Shown here: positions 1 through 10,252 of the stretch, in pieces
Layout: every line of letters begins with the position of its first letter
Position numbering within the stretch: the first letter of the stretch is position 1
Source of the DNA: Rallus limicola
Taxonomy: Eukaryota > Chordata > Aves > Gruiformes > Rallidae
Assembly (NCBI GenBank): GCA_022605955.1
Contig: JAKCOZ010000008.1
Location: 8,434,001-8,498,000, forward strand
DNA length: 64,000 nucleotides
Reading direction: 5' to 3'
Program-made: the position numbers and the translations under genes
The notes under the pieces: generated by a model
What the model was told of the DNA's origin: nothing
The model's database searches: none
What the model saw: the letters and a program-made list of their open reading frames with translations, nothing else

Positions 1-1584
1 TGCGGGTCAGGGTGCCCCTGAAGCGGAGAGAAGGAGCCTCCGTGGGCCCTTGGGACCAGGGCAGCCCTGTAAGTCAGGGTGTGGCCAGTGCCCTGGAGTC
101 CCGGGCGCTTTGCGATTGAGGCAGCGGCTCGAGCCCCCTGTAAGCAGGGATGCGGAGCCTCTTGTGCCGCTGTTTTTATTGCATGCCCAGCTCCACTTGC
201 CCAGGGCGCCCGCCTCTGAGCCCAGCCCCATCCGGAACCCTGCTGAGCGTCGCTGCGGTGAGACAAGCTGAAGTGGCAGGGAGGGTTTTGGGGAGCACAG
301 GGGCTCTTTGGGAGGGTGCTTTGTGGGTGGGTGGGTGGTGCTTGTGCTGCTCCCTCTGGTTTTCGGGGTCCCCGTTTGCTTTATGTGGAGGAATTGGTGC
401 TTCTAAAGTCTTAACTGTGGCGTCCTTCCCTGGCAGCCCTCGGCAGAGAAGAAAGAAGAGGCATCGTGTGGAACGGCGAGGCAAGAGTGGGCGAGAAGAG
501 CAGCGTCGTCGGGCTGAAGAGCGGGCACGAGAAAGGCGCTCTGGGCAAAGAGACCTCCCTATCTGCAGGGAATGGTCACGTAAGAGCATGGCGGGCACCT
601 TGGGGGTGCCACGGCTGGCTTTGCGCTGGGCGACCACCCTGTAAGCAGGGCTTGGTCTTTGCTTGTGTTGTATTTGGCCTTTTGCTGTCTTGCTCCTTTG
701 GCTGCTCGGAGAGAGTGGTGACCCTGTAAGGAGGGTGAGAGCCACCATCTCCGCACCCGAGGGGGATACGGAGCTCTCTGGACCCCGAGCTCCCCCTGTA
801 AGCAGGGGAGGGCCTTTTCCCCGACACTGTGTCCTTGTGCTGCGATGGCTTCCTGCCTAATGGCAGCGTGCTTTACGTGACAGCCCCGTCCTCAGGGCCT
901 GTGTCACCAGCCATGGAGCCCTCTGTCCCCAGGAGCAGCCTACCCTCCCTGTAAGCAGGGCTGGGGGGCGGCAGTAGCCAGCACGCAGGAATGAGCCCTC
1001 CCTGGCCCTTTTGAGGGTGCAGGTTGAGGAGCTGCTTTGCCGCAGGGCGCATTCTGGCCTTTGCCACTGCTTTTGGTGGGGGGACCTCCCCTGTGTTGGG
1101 GTCGAGGTCTCTCCCTGGGCTCCTGAAGAGGTGTTGGTGTGCTGCAGCCAGGCCGGCCGGCCCGTAAGTGGGGCGCAGGTGGGGGCCTTGAGCTCCGCGG
1201 GGCTTGTTGGGAGTGCCTAGCCAAGGGGCCGCCCTTTAATCAGGGCTGTGCGTGTCCCCTGCTGTGCTGGGCGGGAGGTGCTTGGAGGGACCCCCTGTAA
1301 CCAGGCGGGTATGTCTGGCCCCAGCCTTTCAGAGGCGTGGGGCCAGGATGAGTGGGGGCCGGGCGTGTGGCCTCCCCGTCCTCGGGGCTGTGCCCGCGGT
1401 CCCCCGGCCTTTGGCCGTGCAGCTCCGCTGCCTGGCTGTGTGGAGTCTCGTTCCTGTTGGTGCGAGGGGAAGGCAGAGCTCCATGTCTCCCTGGGTTTCG
1501 ACCGGCCTGTAAGCGGGCTGCGGGTCTGTGAGCCTTTGTGCTCAGCTGGCAGCCTGTGTGGGGTGACCGTCCCTGTTAGCGGGG
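1..1584 (+). repeat. Array A unit 1, short class (1584 bp)
   Basis: Short-class unit. After the shared CCTTTTCCC it carries the 46-bp short-specific segment at 822-867, then rejoins the common sequence at GTGCTTTACGTGAC. It has one extra T near 410 (GTCTTAACT; most other units read GTCTAACT), which fuses two reading frames into one open stretch at 150-644. Near-palindromes lie at about 65, 135, 637, 722, 794, 947, 1159, 1232, 1293, 1504 and 1570. Confidence 0.95.
437..579 (+). other. Exon-like segment in each satellite unit (representative copy)
   Basis: A 143-nt segment preceded by TCCTTCCCTGGCAG (acceptor) and followed by GTAAGAGC (donor). One frame through it is open and extremely basic: it begins PRQRRKKRHRVERRGKSG, continues with a Glu/Arg run and ends DLPICREWS, leaving one nucleotide over. 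The other frames also give short open stretches. Matching segments lie at 2020-2162, 3603-3745, 55585-55727, 57644-57786, 59703-59845, 61287-61429 and 63346-63488. Because 143 is not a multiple of three, successive copies cannot be joined in one frame, so a coding transcript could use only one copy or would be frameshifted. It may equally be an exon of a non-coding RNA or a chance pair of splice-like sites. No known domain is recognised. Confidence 0.4.
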
Positions 1585-3167
1585 TGCGGGTCAGGGTGCC
1601 CCTGAAGCGGAGAGAAGGAGCCTCCGTGGGCCCTTGGGACCAGGGCAGCCCTGTAAGTCAGGGTGTGGCCAGTGCCCTGGAGTCCCGGGCGCTTTGCGAT
1701 TGAGGCAGCGGCTCGAGCCCCCTGTAAGCAGGGATGCGGAGCCTCTTGTGCCGCTGTTTTTATTGCATGCCCAGCTCCACTTGCCCAGGGCGCCCGCCTC
1801 TGAGCCCAGCCCCATCCGGAACCCTGCTGAGCGTCGCTGCGGTGAGACAAGCTGAAGTGGCAGGGAGGGTTTTGGGGAGCACAGGGGCTCTTTGGGAGGG
1901 TGCTTTGTGGGTGGGTGGGTGGTGCTTGTGCTGCTCCCTCTGGTTTTCGGGGTCCCCGTTTGCTTTATGTGGAGGAATTGGTGCTTCTAAAGTCTAACTG
2001 TGGCGTCCTTCCCTGGCAGCCCTCGGCAGAGAAGAAAGAAGAGGCATCGTGTGGAACGGCGAGGCAAGAGTGGGCGAGAAGAGCAGCGTCGTCGGGCTGA
2101 AGAGCGGGCACGAGAAAGGCGCTCTGGGCAAAGAGACCTCCCTATCTGCAGGGAATGGTCACGTAAGAGCATGGCGGGCACCTTGGGGGTGCCACGGCTG
2201 GCTTTGCGCTGGGCGACCACCCTGTAAGCAGGGCTTGGTCTTTGCTTGTGTTGTATTTGGCCTTTTGCCGTCTTGCTCCTTTGGCTGCTCGGAGAGAGTG
2301 GTGACCCTGTAAGGAGGGTGAGAGCCACCATCTCCGCACCCGAGGGGGATACGGAGCTCTCTGGACCCCGAGCTCCCCCTGTAAGCAGGGGAGGGCCTTT
2401 TCCCCGACACTGTGTCCTTGTGCTGCGATGGCTTCCTGCCTAATGGCAGCGTGCTTTACGTGACAGCCCCGTCCTCAGGGCCTGTGTCACCAGCCATGGA
2501 GCCCTCTGTCCCCAGGAGCAGCCTACCCTCCCTGTAAGCAGGGCTGGGGGGCGGCAGTAGCCAGCACGCAGGAATGAGCCCTCCCTGGCCCTTTTGAGGG
2601 TGCAGGTTGAGGAGCTGCTTTGCCGCAGGGCGCATTCTGGCCTTTGCCACTGCTTTTGGTGGGGGGACCTCCCCTGTGTTGGGGTCGAGGTCTCTCCCTG
2701 GGCTCCTGAAGAGGTGTTGGTGTGCTGCAGCCAGGCCGGCCGGCCCGTAAGTGGGGCGCAGGTGGGGGCCTTGAGCTCCGCGGGGCTTGTTGGGAGTGCC
2801 TAGCCAAGGGGCCGCCCTTTAATCAGGGCTGTGCGTGTCCCCTGCTGTGCTGGGCGGGAGGTGCTTGGAGGGACCCCCTGTAACCAGGCGGGTATGTCTG
2901 GCCCCAGCCTTTCAGAGGCGTGGGGCCAGGATGAGTGGGGGCCGGGCGTGTGGCCTCCCCGTCCTCGGGGCTGTGCCCGCGGTCCCCCGGCCTTTGGCCG
3001 TGCAGCTCCGCTGCCTGGCTGTGTGGAGTCTCGTTCCTGTTGGTGCGAGGGGAAGGCAGAGCTCCATGTCTCCCTGGGTTTCGACCGGCCTGTAAGCGGG
3101 CTGCGGGTCTGTGAGCCTTTGTGCTCAGCTGGCAGCCTGTGTGGGGTGACCGTCCCTGTTAGCGGGG
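1585..3167 (+). repeat. Array A unit 2, short class (1583 bp)
   Basis: Nearly identical to unit 1 without its extra T. It carries the short-specific segment after the CCTTTTCCC at about 2405 and its own exon-like segment at 2020-2162. Confidence 0.95.
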
Positions 3168-5225
3168 TGCGGGTCAGGGTGCCCCTGAAGCGGAGAGAAG
3201 GAGCCTCCGTGGGCCCTTGGGACCAGGGCAGCCCTGTAAGTCAGGGTGTGGCCAGTGCCCTGGAGTCCCGGGCGCTTTGCGATTGAGGCAGCGGCTCGAG
3301 CCCCCTGTAAGCAGGGATGCGGAGCCTCTTGTGCCGCTGTTTTTATTGCATGCCCAGCTCCACTTGCCCAGGGCGCCCGCCTCTGAGCCCAGCCCCATCC
3401 GGAACCCTGCTGAGCGTCGCTGCGGTGAGACAAGCTGAAGTGGCAGGGAGGGTTTTGGGGAGCACAGGGGCTCTTTGGGAGGGTGCTTTGTGGGTGGGTG
3501 GGTGGTGCTTGTGCTGCTCCCTCTGGTTTTCGGGGTCCCCGTTTGCTTTATGTGGAGGAATTGGTGCTTCTAAAGTCTAACTGTGGCGTCCTTCCCTGGC
3601 AGCCCTCGGCAGAGAAGAAAGAAGAGGCATCGTGTGGAACGGCGAGGCAAGAGTGGGCGAGAAGAGCAGCGTCGTCGGGCTGAAGAGCGGGCACGAGAAA
3701 GGCACTCTGGGCAAAGAGACCTCCCTATCTGCAGGGAATGGTCACGTAAGAGCATGGCGGGCACCTTGGGGGTGCCACGGCTGGCTTTGCGCTGGGCGAC
3801 CACCCTGTAAGCAGGGCTTGGTCTTTGCTTGTGTTGTAGTTGGCCTTTTGCCGTCTTGCTCCTTTGGCTGCTCGGAGAGAGTGGTGACCCTGTAAGGAGG
3901 GTGAGAGCCACCATCTCCGCACCCGAGGGGGATACGGAGCTCTCTGGACCCCGAGCTCCCCCTGTAAGCAGGGGAGGGCCTTTTCCCTGGCCGCCATGGC
4001 CTTCTGGCCTCTGGTGACCTGGTCCAGCCTGACTCCCTGGAGTCACGGCGTGTTACGCTGTTTAGCCCTTGGCAACCCCTCAAGCCTCTTGGCGTGTTGA
4101 GGCCCCTCCAGCCTTCATGCAGCCCGGGGGAGCAGGTCTGAGGCTTCTCTCTCCTGCTCCGTGGTCGGGATGGCTCCCCAGACATTGGCTGCACAGAGCT
4201 TGTTCCCCCTTCTGGGAAGTAAGGTGTGAATGAGTGTCCCTTGTCTTGGTGTGAGCGAGTGAGTGAGCTTGTCCTTTAGGCCCCTGTCAAAATCGCTGCA
4301 GCTTAGCTTGAGCTTCCCAGGAGGGTAAGAAGGGCTCTGTGCAGTAACAGGGGAGTCCTATCTGAGCCCGTGAGTGGAGGGAGAGTCTGGGCCTGTTCCT
4401 CCTTTCTGCAGACAGAGCAAAGCCGCTTAGACATAGAGCGAGCAGTGCGACCCACCTATAGTCAGGGCCTGGGTCTGTGCCTGTGCGGCCGTCTGTCCTG
4501 CTGGTGAGGTGCTTTATGTGACAGCCCTGTCCTCGGGGCCTGTGTCACCAGCCATGGAGCCCTCTGTCCCCAGGAGCAGCCTACCCTCCCTGTAAGCAGG
4601 GCTGGGGGGCGGCAGTAGCCAGCACGCAGGAACGAGCCCTCCCTGGCCCTTTTGAGGGTGCAGGTTGAGGAGTTGCTTTGCCGCAGGGCGCATTCTGGCC
4701 TTTGCCACTGCTTTTGGTGGGGGGACCTCCCCTGTGTTGGGGTCGAGGTCTCTCCCTGGGCTCCTGAAGAGGTGTTGGTGTGCTGCAGCCAGGCCGGCCG
4801 GCCCGTAAGTGGGGCGCAGGTGGGGGCCTTGAGCTCCGCGGGGCTTGTTGGGAGTGCCTAGCCAAGGGGCCGCCCTGTAATCAGGGCTGTGCGTGTCCCC
4901 TGCTGTGCTGGGCGGGAGGTGCTTGGAGGGATCCCCTGTAACCAGGCGGGTATGTCTGGCCCCAGCCTTTCAGAGGCGTGGGGCCAGGATGAGTGGGGGC
5001 CGGGCGTGTGGCCTCCCCGTCCTCGGGGCTGTGCCCGCGGTCCCCCGGCCTTTGGCCGTGCAGCTCCGCTGCCTGGCTGTGTGGAGTCTCGTTCCTGTTG
5101 GTGCGGGGGGAAGGCAGAACTCCATGTCTCCCTGGGTTTCGACCGGCCTGTAAGCGGGCTGCGGGTCTGTGAGCCTTTGTGCTCAGCTGGCAGCCTGTGT
5201 GGGGTGACCGTCCCTGTTAGCGGGG
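3168..5225 (+). repeat. Array A unit 3, long class (2058 bp)
   Basis: Long-class unit. The 46-bp short-specific segment is replaced by a 521-bp segment at 3988-4508; the 475-bp difference accounts exactly for the difference in unit length. The long-specific segment includes a GTGAGCGAGTGAGTGAG stretch and one further degenerate palindrome (CCTATAGTCAGGGCC, about 4456). The exon-like segment is at 3603-3745. Confidence 0.95.
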
Positions 5226-5720
5226 TGCGGGTCAGGGTGCCCCTGAAGCGGAGAGAAGGAGCCTCCGTGGGCCCTTGGGACCAGGGCAGCCCTGTAAGTC
5301 AGGGTGTGGCCAGTGCCCTGGAGTCCCGGGCGCTTTGCGGTCGAGGCAGCGGCTCGAGCCCCCTGTAAGCAGGGATGCGGAGCCTCTTGTGCCGCTGTTT
5401 TTCATTGCATGCCCAGCTCCACTTGCCCAGGGCGCCCGCCTCCAAGCCCAGCCCCAGCCGGAAGCCCACTGTGCATCGCTGCGGTGAGACAAGCTTAAGT
5501 AGGTGGGTTTTGGGGAGGGGCAGGGGCTCTTTGGGAGGGTGCTTGGTGGGTGGGTGGTGCTGGTGCTGCTCCCTCTGGGTTTTGGGGTCCCCGTTTCCTT
5601 GGTGTGGAGGAAGTGGTGCTTCTGAAATCTTAACTGTGGCATCCCTCCTCGGGTTCTCTCCGAAGTGGGGGTATGGAGCTCCCTGGATCCTGATCCTCCG
5701 CTATAAGCAGGGCCTTGACT
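5226..5720 (+). repeat. Array A edge unit, partial and degenerate
   Basis: The first ~220 bp match other units closely. Divergence then rises (TCCAAGCCCAGCCCCAGCC, AAGCTTAAGTAGG), the exon-like segment is missing, and the last recognisable match is GGTATGGAGCTCCCTGGATC to CCGCTATAAGCAGGGCC at about 5668-5714. Decay toward an array edge is expected when homogenisation is weaker at the ends. It reads GCGGTCGAGGCAG at about 5337, where the other units read GCGATTGAGGCAG; the stray fragment at 30682-30895 shares this variant. Confidence 0.85.
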
Positions 5721-6033
5721 GTGCAGGGACTATTCTGTTTTCAGGGATGCTCTGTATTTTTTTTCCCTTGGTTTCTCCCTTCTGTTTCACTGTTGGAAGT
5801 TTCAGGTTTTTCTACAGTGAAAGGTTTTTCAGCAGAACTGTTAATATAAGTGTTTCTCTCTTGTTGTTCTCTTTGCAGCTTGTTTCTGGGTTCAATCTGT
5901 TTGTGGGTTCTCTTGTATCGTAGTGTGGTGGAGGGCTTTTCCTCTAGCAGAACTAATATTTTAAGCTTTTTCTTCCTTACTAGCTTTTGTGTTAGCGTCT
6001 TATGTGTATTAATTTGTTGCCTCTTTGCTGCAG

Positions 6034-6095
6034 CATCTTCAGAAGGGCAGAATCCTGTGGATCCCAATCTTTGGGGAAATAATTTCCCTTTTTAA
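6034..6095 (+). CDS. Putative terminal coding exon right of array A
   Basis: The sequence GCCTCTTTGCTGCAG ending at 6033 is a strong splice acceptor. The following frame reads SSEGQNPVDPNLWGNNFPF and then TAA at 6093-6095, with AATAAA about 50 bp further on. The exon starts with the last two bases of a codon. The satellite exon-like segment ends with one base of a codon in its basic frame, so splicing from any unit into this exon would keep that frame open to the stop. One match in three is expected by chance. I do not recognise the peptide. A second acceptor-like site (TTCTCTTTGCAG) lies at about 5878. If real, this is the 3' end of a gene whose body contains the satellite; otherwise it is a chance arrangement in T-rich DNA. 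Confidence 0.4.
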
Positions 6096-6142
6096 GAATA
6101 TCACCTGTGAGTTGTTTATCATTACTTAAGGTTCTTGTTTGC

Positions 6143-6148
6143 AATAAA
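6143..6148 (+). terminator. Candidate polyadenylation signal AATAAA
   Basis: Canonical AATAAA 48 bp after the TAA of the putative terminal exon. It is followed at about 20-40 bp by GT/T-rich sequence (GTCCTGTGTACTTGTTTC), as expected of a downstream element. It would end a rightward transcript leaving array A. Confidence 0.45.
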
Positions 6149-6170
6149 ATGCCTTTTCAAAATGTCCTGT

Positions 6171-9100
6171 GTACTTGTTTCATTTTCCACAGTGAATTTT
6201 TCTTTCCCTTCTTCTCTGAAGCTCATTCTACGTTGCTGGTTTTCTGTTGGAGCAGCTGGTTTACATTTGTAGCCGCTGTTTCTGTTGTTTCTGTCAGAAG
6301 ATTGTGTAGTTTTCTCAGTGTGTCCCATCCCCACGCTGGTCGCTGTGAGGAGGGTTCCTGCTATGTGACACTGGGAACTTTCAGCAGCCAGCGATGGGCA
6401 CAGCCCCAGGGCAGCTGGCATGTGGCCCAAGGCTGGCAATGGCACACACACACAGAGCCCCAGCAAACCAAAAACCTCACTAATGAAGTTTTGTCTCTGG
6501 GTTTTTTGGTATAACGCCCTTTCCCTACCAGCAAAGCCAGGTTAGCTACCTGTTACAGTACCGTTACACACCCCTTACGCCGGGCTGTGCATAGTTATAC
6601 TGGCCAACCAGCAGGCTGCTGAGCAGCCTCACTGGTGTCTGAGGCTGTGGGTTGGGCTGACAGGCACAGGCTCAGTGGCTGTTCTTGTGGAGACAATGTC
6701 TGTCTCAATGGTGTGTCTCAGTCTCACCCCTGTTCCACCAGTCTTCTATGCTTGGGGTGTTCTGCCACCTACAGCTGCTACATGTCAGAAGGTGGAGGAG
6801 GCCAGGGCCTGTCCCTGCTGCCCCATGCGTGTGTAGGGACCAGGGGTCTCACCTTTGTCATCCTTCTCTTCCTCACTGGACATTTCAGCACTCGTGCTTG
6901 AGGCAAGGTCCTTTGGTCTCAGGTTGGTGGCTGACAGTTTCCCAAGCGCCAGGTTCTGCTCTCAGCACCACCCCACAAGCCGACATCTGCACATAAAAAT
7001 GACAAGTTCCTGGTTTCATGTGAAAACCGCCAAGTTTTCCGCTGTCGCAGCAGCCTCCTGCCCCTACATACGGAGTATTTTTCCTCCCCAGTACACTGGT
7101 GTGTTAGATGAAGGAGTAAGCGCCCAGGAACAATGACAGCTGCTGAGAGGGACACAAACCAAACCAAACTGGCCAGAGAGGCCTGGAAGCACCCAAAATG
7201 GGCAGTAAGGGGAAGGTGGCAGCGGGGCTTTGGGGGGGAGCCTCCCCCAATTACACAACTCTGCAAATCACACACACATTCCAGGAGCATGCCTGCTAAT
7301 TTCAATGCGTGTCCCCAGTAGCAGCTGATGTGGTAATTACTGCCCAATTAGTGTAAACTTAGGTGGGGTTTTGTGATCCTGTAACAGGATCACTATGTTG
7401 TAAGTTCTGTGTAGAAGAACTCCCCTGGCACCCATCTCTGTGCAGGCAGGGAGTCAATCTAATCGCTCTACTCTGGGTGTACGCGGGCGTCCTGCACGCT
7501 GGGTAGCGACCCCGCTTTTGGAACAATGGTATGAATTAGGTTTATGTTTAATTAGGCTTATGCTAATTCTCCTCCTGAGCTTTCCCAAACCCTGCTTGCT
7601 ATTGAGAGTTCCTCTCCAGAGACTGGAGCTCTCTCAGGGCAGGGAATGTTCTCAGAAGGAGGCTTCTGGAGGGCGACTGCGGCCCATTCCACGCTGCTCA
7701 CCGCAGGTGGGAGTCCCAGCCAGCGGACTTGCTGTTAAGTAACATTTACTTCTTCTGCTTCATATTTTGTGGAGAAATACAGAACTGAGCAAATATTGTG
7801 GGAACTATTTAGGTGTAGTACTCCACACGGTCAGGAAGCGCCCCTTCCTTTAACTGGCCTTTTTACTGCCGATACTTGTATTATTTTTCTGTAGTTTCTA
7901 CCCGAGACAGGCACTAGCAATGCCTGCAGCGCTCCATTAAAGTCTCTCACCGCCTCTAACACTTGGCTGCCAGTTGTTATCCATTGTTTATAGAGCTGCT
8001 GCCAATTTTCAAAGAAACTTAAGGAAACTACAGGCTCCCGGCTCTACGTGGCTGTGGGAAACGTAAGAGGAAACTTATCCTAGAGCTCCCTCTACTTTCC
8101 ATGCCTCTCTCCTCTGTCTGCTCTCCCCACCCTTCCACAGCACTCTCCCTGCACTAGTGCGTGGGGACTGACTTCTGTGAAGCAGGATGTGATCTGACGC
8201 TAAGTCAGCCTAGCTGCAAAGGCAGTCCGTCTTCAGGCTGTGGTCTGGCTCCTTTCCCTGTGCTCAGAGGGACTGTGCAGAAGCCTTCTCATTCCGCGGG
8301 TGTTACTTTGCTGTGGAGAAGCCTGTGCCAAGGGTCAGGCCTGCAAGCCTGCAAGCACTGCAGAGCAGTGAGGACAGGAGGGCAGGGGTGAGGAAACCAG
8401 AAGCCATTCAGCTTTCAGTGAGACCACATGGTTATGTTCCTCAGCTGTAAGAGGACACTGTGTGTCCCAGGGCACAGATGGAAATGTAGAGATGAGATAC
8501 TTTTCCTTCACGAACAAGTCGAGTGTTTTCCATTACTTCTATTGCATAAATCGTAGGGGGTTACACTCTAGTACATCTCCAGTCTTAAAATCTTGTTTTT
8601 ACAGCGTTGGCTTTGTGAACAGAAAATTTAAAATACATCCTGCAAGTCTGTTTTTCACGACGTTAGTCAGATCAAATGTGAGCAGTGTTTTTATTTCAAA
8701 ACAAGCAACAGAATTAACAGTAGGTGGAAATCTTAGCCATGCCACCCAGAGTAATCCATTCCACTTGCTCAGAAGGTAGAGTCTGCAGGGCCTGCACCCT
8801 GTTCACCAGCCGGCACACGCGGTGCTGCCTCTCAGTCACACCGGCACAAGCAACTACTTCGTGGGAAGACAGATACGGAATTGCAGAGTTGCTCGTTTGG
8901 GGAATTTGTGATATGGACCCACCTGACTGCTTGAAAAAGGTAACACAGTTATCAATAGCTTTGTGGAAAGGAAATTTTCCACACTCTGAAACTGGCCAGC
9001 AAGGTTCAACTGGCCTCCTCCCACCGTAAGCTGGAGCGTGGCAGGATAACGTATTGCACTGCGTGCTCAGCCGAGTAACTGGTTTTGAAGCAGCAGTGTT

Positions 9101-9578
9101 TGGAGGCTTGTTTTCTTTTCAAAGTAGTTTGAACTTCAAAGTTCAAACTCTGGCCTTCAAAGCATCCGTTAACCTCTGGTTTAGAACAGTACTGTGGGGC
9201 AGAACAGTCCTGTGGAAATCACTGCTAAGACCCTGAAAATCGCTTGTGCCACAATCCACAGCTGTGTGCCTGAATCCTACACAGAGGATTCAAAGCCAGA
9301 GGAGTTTTTTCTACTGTCCCCAGCGAGGCTGAAGGCAAGCCTATGCCAATCAAAAGCTATCATACAGAAACACACAGAGAACTGCCCAGAAGGGTAATTT
9401 GGTTTTGCTGCAAAATCAAGTCAACAAATCAACATGCAATGACTATGCTGTCATTGGCAACCTGAGAAATCGAGTGTCATTATGAGTTTTAACATTAATT
9501 GACATCAGTTAACCTTATAATTAATTAGGATTAATTACAGAAACAAGCAGATGAGACCTTAAAGGACCTGCAGTGAAA
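6171..9578. other. No gene recognised
   Basis: Mixed-composition DNA of about 3.4 kb between the array A flank and the vanin remnant. Open frames are short and without recognisable motifs. No RNA gene is seen. Old interspersed repeats may be present but I could not assign any. Confidence 0.6.
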
Positions 9579-9698
9579 TCATGGTGATCCTTGCTCTGTG
9601 TGTGGAGGGTCCTTTTCATAGCACCTCCCAAAGAGTGTGACACTCAAAACTGGCTTCGATGTGCTCCTCTGACTTACCAGACGTCCATCATTTAGCAC
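9579..9698 (-). pseudogene. VNN1-like: Vanin last exon, acceptor AG lost
   Basis: The frame NDGRLVSQRSTSKPVLS leads into VTLFGRCYEKD and stops soon after at EQGSP. Family comparison puts the exon start at GTG (9698-9696). The two bases before it read GG instead of AG, and the nearest upstream AG would open a frame with an early stop. The C-terminus ends soon after YEKD, without room for a GPI-anchor signal, resembling secreted vanins. The missing acceptor is the clearest sign of inactivation, unless it is an assembly error. Confidence 0.75.
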
Positions 9699-10081
9699 CC
9701 AGTTATGGGCAAGTAAAATAAACAGGAACATCAGCAAAGCAGGACTGTTATATGACAAACACAAAATAATGTCTTAATTAACAATGAGCTAGTGCAGAGA
9801 TGTCTTGAAAAAAGTCTCTTACTGATTTGGAGATGCCACAAAGGCTGAGAAAAGCTACACTTCTGTCTTGAGCAAGAGCTTGCTCTAAAAGATTTGGGGA
9901 AGAAGGGAGCCAGGGAAATGGACCTGCCCTATGAATGCAATCAGGGAAATCAGGCAGAGATAAAGCTGTCTTGAACTCAAGCCAGGGACTGAATAACTTG
10001 GTAACTCCCAAGTTGCTCCTGTGTCTTGCTCTCTGACCATTTGTGATACAAGTCTGACAACTCATAAGGGTGTCCCTTTAC

Positions 10082-10252
10082 CTCGAACTCCCCGGGGGCC
10101 AACTGCACCCCGCTGTACAGGACTTCTGGAAAGACGTAGTTGGTGCCAAAGGTGCCGCTGAGGGAGAACATCTCAAAGCTGGTCTGAGCCGTCTCCACCG
10201 GCTGCCCGCAGGAGTTCAGCTCTGTGCTCTTGCACTTGAGCAGCGTGCCTAC
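10082..10252 (-). pseudogene. VNN1-like: Vanin exon GTLLKCKST to PGEFE
   Basis: A 171-bp exon (57 codons) with acceptor ACCTCCCTGCAG and donor GAG|GTAAAG. It contains [17 protein letters not shown] and the [16 protein letters not shown] core of the C-terminal domain. It is in phase 0 with both neighbours and its frame is intact. Confidence 0.85.

Larger units (their letters stand above)
1..5720 (+). repeat. Macrosatellite array A (right end of a longer array)
   Basis: Head-to-tail GC-rich tandem repeat entering from the left edge. I phase units on the string TGCGGGTCAGGGTGCCCCTG, which starts at 1, 1585, 3168 and 5226. Complete units are 1584, 1583 and 2058 bp; the fourth is partial and degenerate. 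Units differ by only a few substitutions, so the array is young or homogenised by concerted evolution. Each unit has about eleven copies of a short near-palindrome (CCCTGTAAGCAGGG and variants) and one exon-like segment. The same repeat in the same orientation returns at 53590-64000, and a 214-bp piece sits at 30682-30895. I do not recognise it as a named avian satellite. Units over 1 kb and this GC content make it a macrosatellite rather than a classical short satellite. Confidence 0.97.

Noticed and set aside
1..1584. CRISPR-like array of short palindromes
   Set aside because: The palindromes are degenerate, unevenly spaced and embedded in a eukaryotic macrosatellite with vertebrate gene fragments nearby; there are no spacers or cas genes.
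1..5720. Dozens of open frames on both strands of the satellite (for example 1248-1703 +, 3742-4194 -)
   Set aside because: They recur in every unit because the DNA is GC-rich and the units are homogenised. They lack known domains and overlap on both strands. Only the splice-bounded segment and its phase match were kept, with low confidence.
5375..5923. 182-codon open frame at the array A edge
   Set aside because: It crosses from decayed satellite into T-rich unique DNA, with hydrophobic low-complexity composition and no family resemblance.
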